Origin: an uncultured Fulvivirga sp. | GTDB lineage: Bacteria > Bacteroidota > Bacteroidia > Cytophagales > Cyclobacteriaceae | Reading direction: 5' to 3' | Length of the DNA stretch: 64,000 nt | Assembly (NCBI GenBank): GCA_947500555.1 | Contig: CANMSE010000002.1 | Coordinates: 310,001 to 374,000, forward strand | Shown here: positions 37,901 through 45,511 of the stretch, one piece after another | How positions within the stretch are numbered: position 1 is the stretch's first letter | Layout of the letters: the number at the start of each line of letters is the position of its first letter | Notes under the pieces: generated by a model | What the model was told of the DNA's origin: nothing | What the model saw: the letters and a program-made list of their open reading frames with translations, nothing else | Databases searched by the model: none | Position numbers and translations under genes: made by a program

Positions 37901-39852
37901 TTCACGTCATTTTCGACAGTTTTAAAGTAAAAACTATAAGTGATGCGGTTAAGAAAGAACAAGCACTAGCAACTGGTGTAATGGACGGAAAATTAGACTT
38001 AGAATTTAACAATGGGTTTGGAGTAGCCGCTGATTTGGTCATTAGAGAACTGAAAATACTGGGTGAAGAATGGGGAAATTTCAAACTCAATACTCAAAAA
38101 ATTGGAGATAATAATTATCAAGCTAAAGTCGAACTTATTTCTTCAGAAAATATTATAAGCCTTGAAAGCACCTATGACTTAGCACAATTGGAGGATCTGC
38201 AAGCCAAGGTCAAGATTGAAAAATTTCAACTAAATACCATAGCTCCATTAGTAAGTGAAAGTATCGATCAAATTGCGGGTACGCTCCGTGGTAATATCAA
38301 CCTAACTAGTGGTTTAACGAATCCTGACATAGATGGAGCTATGGTATTCGAAGATGTAAGTCTAAAGCCATCAGCTTTGAACAATAGCCTACTGATAAAA
38401 AATGAAAAAATCAGATTGAATAACTCACTTATTTCCTTCAATAAATTCAAAATTAATGATCAACTCAACAACACAGCAATCATTGATGGAAGCATAGAAT
38501 TAGTGGATTTATCATTCTATAATTTCAATCTTCAAGTCAATACGAATGACTTTCTTATTCTGAATACAACCAATGAAGACAACGGGCTTTTTTATGGAAA
38601 GCTGAAAACAGATGGGAATGTGAAAGTGAAAGGTACCTCTGCTCGACCTTCCTTAGATATGAATTTAAAGCTTACTGAAGAGAGCAATCTGACTTATGTC
38701 GTTCCGGAAACAGAATACAATTCTATGACAACTGAGAATACAGTACGTTTTGTATCAGCCGATAATAATAAAGAAGTGGATAAACCCAAAGAGCTATTGA
38801 GTGATAGCTTAGAGTTTCAAGGGCTTGATTTAACGGCCACACTAGAAATAGACAAGTCTGCCTTATTTAATGTCATTATAGACCCTGTCACAGAAGATCA
38901 ACTTTCTGTAAAGGGTAGTGCAACGTTGAACTTAGATATCGACCGTAAAGGTGATATTCAAATAAGTGGACGATATGAAGTACAGGAAGGCAGCTATGAT
39001 TTTAGTTTTTATAAGCTGGTAAAACGAAAATTTCAACTGGAGAAAGGCAGTACGATTACCTGGACAGGTGACCCTTATGAAGCAAGGTTGGATATCAGAG
39101 CTTACAACCGCGTAGAAGCTCCACCAATCGATCTGATGATCTCTCAGGTAAGTAGTGCCTCTGGTGCCGAATTAGAAAAGTATAAGCAACGCATACCTTT
39201 TCTGGTTTATCTCAATATTGCAGGTGAGCTAATGAAACCAGATATAAGTTTTGAACTAGATATGCCAGAAGATGATCAAAATGTATTTGGGGGAAGTGTA
39301 TATGCGAGGATAAAAGATTTGAATACCAGAGAATCTGATCTAAATAAACAGGTTTTTGCGCTGCTGATGCTCCAACGTTTTATAACTGAAGATCCGCTTA
39401 AGAGTGAAGGCGGATATGACATTGAAGATAAAGCAAGGCGAAGTGTAAGTCGAATTTTATCTGATCAGCTCAACCGACTAACGAATGACATTAATGGTGT
39501 AAACTTAAATTTTGATCTACAATCATACCAAGATTATTCGACTGGCACAGGTCAGGCAACAACTGAACTAGAACTAGGTGTCTCTAAAACACTTTTCAAC
39601 GACAAGTTAGAAGTTAAAGTAGCTGGGAATGTTAATATCGAAGGTGCTCAACAACAAGGTCTCACTGACTACGTAGGTGATCTGGCTTTAGAATATAAGA
39701 TCACTGAGGACGGTAGACTTCGCATAACAGGCTTCCGAAGAAGTGATTTTGATGTACTCAGCGGAGAAATTATAGAGACTGGAGCTGGGATTATATATGT
39801 AAGAGACTACAATACCTTCAAAGAATTATTTAAAAGCCGCAATGAAGAGTAG
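34951..39852 (+). CDS. tamB: TamB-like translocation and assembly module protein
   Basis: 1633 residues. One N-terminal membrane helix (about 14-34) is followed by a very long repetitive beta-rich region, as in AsmA/TamB lipid-transfer grooves. The C-terminal about 400 residues carry the conserved TamB (DUF490) domain: SDSLEFQGLDLTATLEI, GRYEVQEGSYDFSFYKLV, KRKFQLEKGSTITWTGDPYEA, FALLMLQRF. TamB spans the periplasm and works with an outer-membrane Omp85 partner in outer-membrane lipid and protein homeostasis. The tamL gene follows with an 11-bp overlap. It is divergent from the AI-2E operon over 210 bp that contain an inverted repeat and two -24-like boxes. A second in-frame ATG lies 3 bp downstream. 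Confidence 0.95.
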   Translation: MMKNPRVKRVSILILKIIGWTVAVVLSLLFIIILLVRIPSVQNKIVSKVEANIEKVLSTDISIDHVYINFPKSIEIQSFYIEDLEGDTLLYFKSIEIDADLWQLTNRKIELNTTDLNTVVGKIRRAENNDEFNFQYIIDAFATDTTKAQTKSKSWEFAIEDISVDSLDFSLKDDFTEMSLKAKWHELDIEINEFIPDQSKLDIGLIFIKGADLQYSMSGSSSKDQDSDSISTNPFNLIVGEIEIIQSGFQVETLSQKIEGSIGVLELETNEMSLNDGLIDFNKVLLSNSRVNYQVIKGDNQTLDNDTTISDNSWKIRSDLIEFKNNRIDIDLDTLTTSTSYFDPNHLNISQLNLKLKEANYSTDLVSGEIIDLSLLSNKQSIELDGEVTMNPTSLQVHNLEMYTGESEIVFDFEASFASLKNIMDGNTKILLQVSPSVIHSNDAKYFIPQLPASKLPNHLNLEAEISGALANFSVTKLQASTPNSLINTRGSIMNLPNPDSLNYKMDTLLVSSRKTEILPFLPDSLSEKINLPEQFSLKADGTGSLSAYNGRLNLTSSYGNIGLNNFNFVLEESMPSYSGEIKSSGFDVGSLLNQGNNLDSLAVKLKINGSGSNLNNLNARISGYIGHIEFQNYIYDTLKVNATVVNSLLDGSVELIDEHAAFTLEGDLDLSPKLHKNKVTLNLTKAHLQTLNFSRTPLKLRGKLITNFETQDFKRFNGNVAIRNFEANNEIDTYKMDSLLVASIDQDGKTEITLNSDIMDGQFKGNIDIYTVSNSIKQHINQYYNLVDVPNEEVPEMNFSFDFNLKNTDLITEILVPDIEKFRPGTFHSQFNSANDKLDVDLSIHHITYNDIAIDSFKLETHSSRGELVTIASIEEIATNSTDIKNISLAAILAEDKVITELTIKDTIDQKKYLIKGVVESIDSTYQLSLNRDSLILNYARWNVTQNRPLQLGNYYNAPSTTLGLFRDNQELSFKTKPQDSALHVIFDSFKVKTISDAVKKEQALATGVMDGKLDLEFNNGFGVAADLVIRELKILGEEWGNFKLNTQKIGDNNYQAKVELISSENIISLESTYDLAQLEDLQAKVKIEKFQLNTIAPLVSESIDQIAGTLRGNINLTSGLTNPDIDGAMVFEDVSLKPSALNNSLLIKNEKIRLNNSLISFNKFKINDQLNNTAIIDGSIELVDLSFYNFNLQVNTNDFLILNTTNEDNGLFYGKLKTDGNVKVKGTSARPSLDMNLKLTEESNLTYVVPETEYNSMTTENTVRFVSADNNKEVDKPKELLSDSLEFQGLDLTATLEIDKSALFNVIIDPVTEDQLSVKGSATLNLDIDRKGDIQISGRYEVQEGSYDFSFYKLVKRKFQLEKGSTITWTGDPYEARLDIRAYNRVEAPPIDLMISQVSSASGAELEKYKQRIPFLVYLNIAGELMKPDISFELDMPEDDQNVFGGSVYARIKDLNTRESDLNKQVFALLMLQRFITEDPLKSEGGYDIEDKARRSVSRILSDQLNRLTNDINGVNLNFDLQSYQDYSTGTGQATTELELGVSKTLFNDKLEVKVAGNVNIEGAQQQGLTDYVGDLALEYKITEDGRLRITGFRRSDFDVLSGEIIETGAGIIYVRDYNTFKELFKSRNEE

Positions 39853-42124
39853 AAGATTACTAAATATAGTCATGGCATTAATTACATTGAGTAGTTGTAC
39901 TGCCACGAAATTTCTACCTGAAGGTGAGCGATTTTACGAAGGTGAAGAATTCCTTTTTCTTGAGGATAGTATACCTGTAAACAAAAAAAGGTTGGCCCTT
40001 GAACTTGAAAGAATCATTGAGCCTGAACCAAATAGTAAAATATTCGGTATGCGTCCTGGAGCATGGTTTTATTATAAAACGAAAAATCTTAAAAAAGAAA
40101 AAGGATTGAAATACTGGATGAAAAAGAATCTTGCCAAAAAACCTACACTTCAATCTGATGTGAAATTGGAGCAAATGGCTAGCAGAATTGAAGGTTATCT
40201 TAGAAATGAAGGATACTTTCAGACAAAAGCCTCTAGTAGTATGGATAAACGAAAAAACACCGCAACTGCTAAATATTCGGTAAAAACAGGACCTGCATAT
40301 ACCATCAGAAATATTATCTACCCTGAAACAGTTGATGCCTATGAATCACTGATGGAGAACATTAAAAACGAAAGCATTCTAACTGAAAGTTCTCGCTATC
40401 AACTAAAAAAATTGCGTGAAGAACAAAAGAGGATTGAAGATTGCCTGGAAGATCATGGTTTCTACTATTTTGATGATAATTATTTAATCTATCTGGCCGA
40501 CAGCACTATTGGCAATAATCAAATAGACCTTACGCTAAGTCTCTCAGAAGATACTCCCGAACAAGCTAAACGAATTTTCACGTTCAGCAATGTTGAAATT
40601 TCTCCTGACTACAGCATTTCCAATGACACCTTAAGAACTCAAAATGATATTGAAGTACATGATAGCTACACCTTTATCAATAATGACGACTATATCAGGC
40701 CAGATATCTTGACAGAGACTGTTGTTTTTAAGAAAGGCGATATTTATTCCGAACAGGCTGAGACAAAAACTCGAGAACGGCTAATGGCACTAGGTACTTA
40801 TAAATTTGTAAATCTAAAATTTAAAAGAACAGACTCTTCCAGACTCAAGTCTGAAATTTTTCTAACACCTCTTCCTCAAAAATCTATCAGGTTGGACCTC
40901 CAGGCTATCTCAAAGTCCAATAATTTTGTTGGACCTTCCTTTTCTACCTCTTTTCAAAACAGAAATGCCTTTAGAGGAGCTGAATTATTCGAATTAAAGT
41001 TGAATACATCCTATGAGGTCCAGGTTGGAGGACAAAACAACCCTCCTCTTACGGCTTACGAGCTAAATCTAGAAGGAAGTGTCACAATACCAAGACTGAT
41101 AACTCCATTTAATATTGATTACAGAAGTTTACGCTTTATCCCTAAAACTAGAATTAGCTTGGGAACGAGGCTACAGCAAAGGGTTAATGTTTTCCAAATA
41201 AATTCATTTGAAGGTAGATATGGATTTTTATGGCAGGAGAGTTATACCAAAAGACACCAACTCTACCCGATAAATGTTTCTTTTGTACAACTTAGCAATA
41301 CTTCAGAAGCTTTTAATGAGAGATTGGCGATCGATCCAAATCTAGACAGAAGCCTTGACGACCAGTTTATATTAGGTGCACTCTATGAATATACCTTCAG
41401 TTCGAAGAGTGCTAAAGACGCTGAAAGTAAAAGGCACCATTTTTATTTTAACGGTATATTAGATATTTCTGGCAATCTTGCTTACGCTGCACAATCACTA
41501 GTCGGTGCAGAATCTTCTAATGAAGAGAAAATCACGTATTCACAATACAGTAAAGTACAACTAGACTTTCGTTATTTTAAAAAGATTGGCGCTGACAAAG
41601 AACTGGCCAGTCGCCTACTTCTAGGAGCTGCTAATGCTTATGGTAACTCAAGCGAAGTTCCTTTTATCAAACAATTTTCATCTGGTGGATCAAATAGTGT
41701 AAGAGCCTTTAGAGCAAGGTCACTTGGCCCAGGCGCTTACATCAATAATGAAACAGGTGATCTAGTAATTGATGAAACAGGTGATGTGAAAATTGAAGCA
41801 AATATTGAGTATAGGACACCTCTCATAGGTGTTTTAGAAACTGCACTATTTGTTGATGCAGGTAATATTTGGTTATGGGATGGTCGCAATACCAAACCTG
41901 ATGGGGAATTCGATAAAAATTTCCTTGAAGATATAGCTATAGGTACAGGAGTTGGCCTGAGACTCGATTTCAGCTTTTTTCTACTACGATTTGACCTTGC
42001 ATTCCCTTTACGTAAGCCTCTTCCAGGTGGATTAAAGTGGGTTTTCGATGAAATTGACCCTTTGGATAGCGACTGGAGAGGCAATAATCTGCTCCTAAAT
42101 ATTGCGATAGGCTATCCTTTCTAA
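39842..42124 (+). CDS. tamL: TamL: lipoprotein Omp85/TamA-family barrel
   Basis: 760 residues. Instead of a plain signal peptide it has a lipobox (LSSC, lipidated C19), the feature that separates TamL of Bacteroidota from TamA of Proteobacteria. POTRA-like domains occupy about 30-360 (VKTGPAYTIRNIIYP, VVFKKGDIYSEQAE). The 16-strand Omp85 barrel follows, with the conserved PFIKQFSSGGSNSVRAFRAR loop motif near 600 and a C-terminal LLLNIAIGYPF strand ending in F. It is an outer-membrane partner of TamB, encoded immediately upstream. Confidence 0.93.
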   Translation: MKSRRLLNIVMALITLSSCTATKFLPEGERFYEGEEFLFLEDSIPVNKKRLALELERIIEPEPNSKIFGMRPGAWFYYKTKNLKKEKGLKYWMKKNLAKKPTLQSDVKLEQMASRIEGYLRNEGYFQTKASSSMDKRKNTATAKYSVKTGPAYTIRNIIYPETVDAYESLMENIKNESILTESSRYQLKKLREEQKRIEDCLEDHGFYYFDDNYLIYLADSTIGNNQIDLTLSLSEDTPEQAKRIFTFSNVEISPDYSISNDTLRTQNDIEVHDSYTFINNDDYIRPDILTETVVFKKGDIYSEQAETKTRERLMALGTYKFVNLKFKRTDSSRLKSEIFLTPLPQKSIRLDLQAISKSNNFVGPSFSTSFQNRNAFRGAELFELKLNTSYEVQVGGQNNPPLTAYELNLEGSVTIPRLITPFNIDYRSLRFIPKTRISLGTRLQQRVNVFQINSFEGRYGFLWQESYTKRHQLYPINVSFVQLSNTSEAFNERLAIDPNLDRSLDDQFILGALYEYTFSSKSAKDAESKRHHFYFNGILDISGNLAYAAQSLVGAESSNEEKITYSQYSKVQLDFRYFKKIGADKELASRLLLGAANAYGNSSEVPFIKQFSSGGSNSVRAFRARSLGPGAYINNETGDLVIDETGDVKIEANIEYRTPLIGVLETALFVDAGNIWLWDGRNTKPDGEFDKNFLEDIAIGTGVGLRLDFSFFLLRFDLAFPLRKPLPGGLKWVFDEIDPLDSDWRGNNLLLNIAIGYPF

Positions 42125-42125
42125 G

Positions 42126-42143
42126 TGTAGAAAATATTACACA
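42126..42143. promoter_or_regulatory. Inverted repeat upstream of the DUF2945 operon
   Basis: TGTAGA-AAATAT-TACACA, just after the tamL stop and 73 bp before the TGGCA box at 42216. Confidence 0.5.
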
Positions 42144-42215
42144 ACTCAAGATGAGTTAACTAGTGATAGACTAGAATTCAGGCTCTAGGACCGAATTTGG
42201 TTATCTTATTCAATG

Positions 42216-42231
42216 TGGCATTTCATTTGAA
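42216..42231 (+). promoter_or_regulatory. Sigma-54-like promoter for the DUF2945 operon
   Basis: TGGCATTTCATTTGAA: good -24 half and TTGA in the correct register for the -12 half; 76 bp before the ATG. Confidence 0.6.
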
Positions 42232-42291
42232 ACTCCTTTTTAAAGAAATAAAGTGAGAATAGTTAAACAAAAAAACTTTCGAAACAAAATT

Positions 42292-42501
42292 ATGATAAGA
42301 ATAGGAACAAAAGTCAAATGGAATTGGGGTAATGGTCAAGCGGAGGGTAAAGTGGAAGAAACATTTACTGAATCAGTAGATAAGACAATAGAAGGTAGTA
42401 CCGTTACTCGCAACGGAACGGAAAATAATAAAGCGTTATACATTCAACAAGAAGACGGCAGTAAGGTACTTAAGCTTGAATCAGAAGTTGAGAGAATATA
42501 A
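42292..42501 (+). CDS. DUF2945/HVA_TUDOR small protein
   Basis: 69 residues from the ATG at 42292 (a GTG 39 bp upstream is possible but adds a non-conserved basic extension). The SH3/Tudor-like core IRIGTKVKWNWGNGQAEGKV and the middle EGSTVTRNGTENNKALYIQQ, ending in KVLKLESEV, match the hypervirulence-associated TUDOR (DUF2945) family. It is cytoplasmic; its partners and function are unknown. It heads a possible operon with DUF4235, a pyruvate-oxidase-like enzyme and DUF4112. Confidence 0.85.
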   Translation: MIRIGTKVKWNWGNGQAEGKVEETFTESVDKTIEGSTVTRNGTENNKALYIQQEDGSKVLKLESEVERI

Positions 42502-42516
42502 AAATTAGACATAGCT

Positions 42517-42798
42517 ATGAATAAGAACGATAAAAAAGTATTCCTTTATGGATTAGGGTCATTGCTTATAGGAACTGTGATAAGATCGGCAGCCAGGCAA
42601 ATATGGAAATCTACAAATAATACTCCTGCTCCTGATAATCCTGCCGACCCTGAAGTAAATACTACACATGCTATGCTTTGGACAGTAAGTCTGGCAGTAT
42701 TGAGTGGTTTTGGGAAGCTATTATATCGTTCAGCTTTTGGAGCAGATATGAGAGCACTAAATGAGGAAGCTTCCATAATTATTCCTGATGAGGAATAA
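42517..42798 (+). CDS. DUF4235 membrane protein
   Basis: 93 residues with two membrane helices: KVFLYGLGSLLIGTVIRSAARQ (about 7-28) and MLWTVSLAVLSGFGKLLYRSAF (about 52-73). A proline-rich connecting loop (NTPAPDNPADP) lies between them. This is the layout of DUF4235. It lies 15 bp after the DUF2945 gene. No function is established. Confidence 0.8.
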   Translation: MNKNDKKVFLYGLGSLLIGTVIRSAARQIWKSTNNTPAPDNPADPEVNTTHAMLWTVSLAVLSGFGKLLYRSAFGADMRALNEEASIIIPDEE

Positions 42799-42909
42799 TC
42801 TACAAATACTTAAATGCCATCTCGATCCATGAAAATCTCCATCTCTACACGCAAGATATTTATAAAATACTCCCGGCCATCTTTCAAAGATTGGGATACC
42901 GGAGATAGA

Positions 42910-42927
42910 TGGGTTTTTTCAAACCCA
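42910..42927. repeat. Short inverted repeat before the pyruvate-oxidase-like gene
   Basis: TGGGTTT-TTTC-AAACCCA, a perfect 7-bp stem 42 bp before the ATG at 42970. It is not followed by a T-run, so an operator or mRNA leader hairpin is more likely than a terminator. Confidence 0.45.
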
Positions 42928-42969
42928 GAACATCTTTAGTAACATTATTAACACAATTAGACAATTCAT

Positions 42970-44709
42970 ATGAACGTTTCTGAACAATTATTGGACATTC
43001 TTAAAAATGAAGGTGTAAAGCACATATTTGGTGTAGCAGGAGATGCCCTCAACCCTCTTGTATCGGCCATTGGCAAACAGGATGAAATTGAATGGGTACG
43101 TATGAAGCATGAGGGCAATGCAGCCTACGCAGCCTATGCTCAAGGAGAGTTAAATGGTAATCTCGGTGTTTGTGCCAGCACAGTGGGCCCCGGAGCATTG
43201 CATTTGATTAATGGACTTTATAATGCAAAGAAAGAGCGTTCACCTGTTTTGGCCATAACAGGACAGGTACCTGTAGAGCATATAGGTACTGCTTATCACC
43301 AAGAGGTTGATTTAACCAAAGTTTATGATGATGTATGTGAATACCAAGCGGTTATTCGATCACCTGAAGAAGCTCCCAGAGTTATACTTCGAGCAATTAG
43401 AATTGCAGTTAATGAAAAATGCGTTTGTCGTATAGAGTTACCGGCTGATATTGCTAAGATGGCTGCTGAAAATCAAGATTTCGTGCATAAAGTTTTTCGG
43501 TCAAATTCTTTAACTACTCCTTCATTACCTGAGCTAGAGGAAGCAGCTCAGCTTATAAATGAAGCAGCAACTGTTAGTATCTTGGCTGGTGCAGGGTGTA
43601 GACTAGCAAAGGATGAAGTACTAAGACTATCGAATAAATTGAAAGCCCCTATAACGCATTCTTTACGCGCATCAGACATTTTCGATCACGATACACCAAA
43701 TGTAGTAGGGCTGTCTGGGCTCATAGGTAATCCTTCTGGATATAAAGGTATAATGGATTCTGATCTACTATTAATGCTAGGCACTGATTTTCCATACACT
43801 GATTTTTTACCGGAGAATACTAAAACCATTCAGGTTGATATCAGACCAGAGAATATAGGTGGCAGAACCTCTGTGACTACAGGCCTCCATGGTGATATAA
43901 AATCTACAGTAGAGCAGCTTTTGCCATTATGTGATGAAAAGCAAAACCAAACATTTTTGGACGACAGGCAGAGTGAGTTTGATAATTGGAAACAGTCAAT
44001 GAGTAAAAAAGGTAATCCGGAAAGAGATATGGAACCTTTACATCCGGAAATTTTTGCTCACCTTCTTAATGATATAGCTAGTGAAGATGCCATTTTCGTT
44101 GTAGATACCGGTACAGCTGCTATTTGGAGTTCTAATTTCATGTCTTTTAGAAATGAAAGAAGAATACTTGGTTCTTTCAACCATGGATCTATGGCTGTAG
44201 GACTTCCCGCTGCTATAGGTGCGCAAATGCAGTATCCTGATCGCGAAGTGTGGGCAATAGTCGGAGATGGTGCTTTCAACATGGCGTTAAATGACTTTTC
44301 TACAGCCGTTGAATACAAATTGCCTATCAACCTGATTGTATTAAATAACAGTCAACTAGGATTTGTGAAAATTGAAATGGAAGAAGCAGGTCTGGCACCG
44401 AATCTGGATGCTCTTCATGTGGATAACATAGATTTCCATGACTTCTCTAAACTCTGTGGTGGTGATGGTTTGAAGGTTGATAAAAGTAAAGACATAGCTT
44501 CAGCATTGCAAAAGGCTAAGATCTCTACCCAGCCATTTGTTATTAATGGCATGGTGACAGATGGCGCTTTATCCCTTCCTCCGAAAATAGGGTTAGAAGA
44601 AATTACAGGGTTTGGCACCTCAAAAGTAAAAGAGGTAATTAAAGCTATTGGAGGCGATAAAAGACAATGGCAAAATTTAAGAAATGAGATAGAAGCTTAC
44701 TTTGATTAA
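42970..44709 (+). CDS. Thiamine-diphosphate enzyme of the pyruvate oxidase (PoxB) type
   Basis: 579 residues, three ThDP-enzyme domains. The N-terminal Pyr domain has the activating glutamate E48 (MKHEGNAAYAA). The middle domain has an FAD/nucleotide-type fold (ATVSILAGAGCRLA). The C-terminal PP domain has GDGAFNMALNDF with D433, and the terminal NN pair at about 459-460. The sequence follows pyruvate dehydrogenase (quinone)/pyruvate oxidase more than acetolactate synthase, because it has no ALS regulatory partner and carries the long C-terminal helical tail (VKEVIKAIGGDKRQWQNLRN). It probably converts pyruvate to acetate with electrons to quinone, or acetyl phosphate with oxygen. It starts 171 bp after DUF4235. 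Confidence 0.88.
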   Translation: MNVSEQLLDILKNEGVKHIFGVAGDALNPLVSAIGKQDEIEWVRMKHEGNAAYAAYAQGELNGNLGVCASTVGPGALHLINGLYNAKKERSPVLAITGQVPVEHIGTAYHQEVDLTKVYDDVCEYQAVIRSPEEAPRVILRAIRIAVNEKCVCRIELPADIAKMAAENQDFVHKVFRSNSLTTPSLPELEEAAQLINEAATVSILAGAGCRLAKDEVLRLSNKLKAPITHSLRASDIFDHDTPNVVGLSGLIGNPSGYKGIMDSDLLLMLGTDFPYTDFLPENTKTIQVDIRPENIGGRTSVTTGLHGDIKSTVEQLLPLCDEKQNQTFLDDRQSEFDNWKQSMSKKGNPERDMEPLHPEIFAHLLNDIASEDAIFVVDTGTAAIWSSNFMSFRNERRILGSFNHGSMAVGLPAAIGAQMQYPDREVWAIVGDGAFNMALNDFSTAVEYKLPINLIVLNNSQLGFVKIEMEEAGLAPNLDALHVDNIDFHDFSKLCGGDGLKVDKSKDIASALQKAKISTQPFVINGMVTDGALSLPPKIGLEEITGFGTSKVKEVIKAIGGDKRQWQNLRNEIEAYFD

Positions 44710-44720
44710 ATTAATCGAGC

Positions 44721-45230
44721 ATGACAAATACACTTTCTAATAGACTAAAAGCTATTGAGCAAACCTCTGGCAGGCAATTCATGTCCTTAAGAGCGGTAGA
44801 AAAAATAACGAATCTTCTTGATTCAAAATTCAAAATCCCAGGAACAAAAATTTCCTTTGGACTAGATCCTATTTTAGGCTTGATTCCCGTATTAGGTGAT
44901 GCTATATCCTATCTTGTTTCAGGGCTGTTAATCTTTACCATGTATCGTCATGGCGCTAATAAGCGACTGGTGATACGGATGACGTTAAACTCTACATTGG
45001 ATGCACTCATTGGCTCTATTCCCGTTTTTGGTACTATTTTCGACATATGGTTCAAATCCAATAAGCGAAATCTAAAATTGCTCCAGGAATACTATTTTGA
45101 AAGAAAACATAAAGATGACGTTGATAATTTTGATAAAACCGCATTAATCTTCTGTGCGGGACTTTTTGCGAGTCTACTTTACATGGTAGTTTATTTTTAT
45201 ACTGAGTCGTTCATGTTTTTTGGTTCATAA
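44721..45230 (+). CDS. DUF4112 membrane protein
   Basis: 169 residues. The DUF4112 pattern is clear: LLDSKFKIPGTKISFGLDPI, LGLIPVLGDAISYLVSGLLI, and LDALIGSIPVFGTIFDIWFK followed by NKRNLKLLQEYY, with two family helices and an extra C-terminal hydrophobic helix (about 140-165). The function is unknown. It lies 11 bp after the pyruvate-oxidase-like gene. Confidence 0.9.
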   Translation: MTNTLSNRLKAIEQTSGRQFMSLRAVEKITNLLDSKFKIPGTKISFGLDPILGLIPVLGDAISYLVSGLLIFTMYRHGANKRLVIRMTLNSTLDALIGSIPVFGTIFDIWFKSNKRNLKLLQEYYFERKHKDDVDNFDKTALIFCAGLFASLLYMVVYFYTESFMFFGS

Positions 45231-45511
45231 AAAAAGAGCTTAACTATTCATTGCTACTTTTTCTTACAACTTTATTTATTTGCTTAGGTACTTATTCCTC
45301 AACATTTGGTCAATCTGCTGGTGCGCTTAATCGTATCTTAATTCCACCTGTTCGTAAAGTAAAAGGAGAATAAGAAAGTTAACTTATCATGGAATTTATT
45401 CACTGGTGAATCGCATGGATTGACTTTGACGTATCAGTTTACTCTGATGATTCCCACTATATATTTGGTGTGAACGGATTTAATAAAACTGTTAAGTTAA
45501 TAGGAAGATGA
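45227..45511 (+). pseudogene. Remnant of a small secreted or outer-membrane protein gene
   Basis: Starting at an ATA codon (45227) in the place of an ATG, the frame reads IKKELNYSLLLFLTTLF then ICLGTYSSTFGQ, a good Bacteroidota signal peptide, followed by SAGALNRILIPPVRKVKGE and a stop. In the +1 frame the sequence resumes as NKKVNLSWNLFTGESHGLTL then TYQFT, with a barrel-strand pattern. After a second shift back it continues as DDSHYIFGVNGFNKTVKLIG and a stop at 45511. Joined, this would be a protein of about 95 residues. I read it as a gene with a lost start and two frameshifts. It overlaps the 3' end of the convergent AsmA-like gene. Confidence 0.45.

Noticed and set aside
42799..42969. 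Isolated TCTACA half-sites before the pyruvate-oxidase-like gene
   Set aside because: No matching left half-site with a 6-bp spacer and no box at a whole number of turns.
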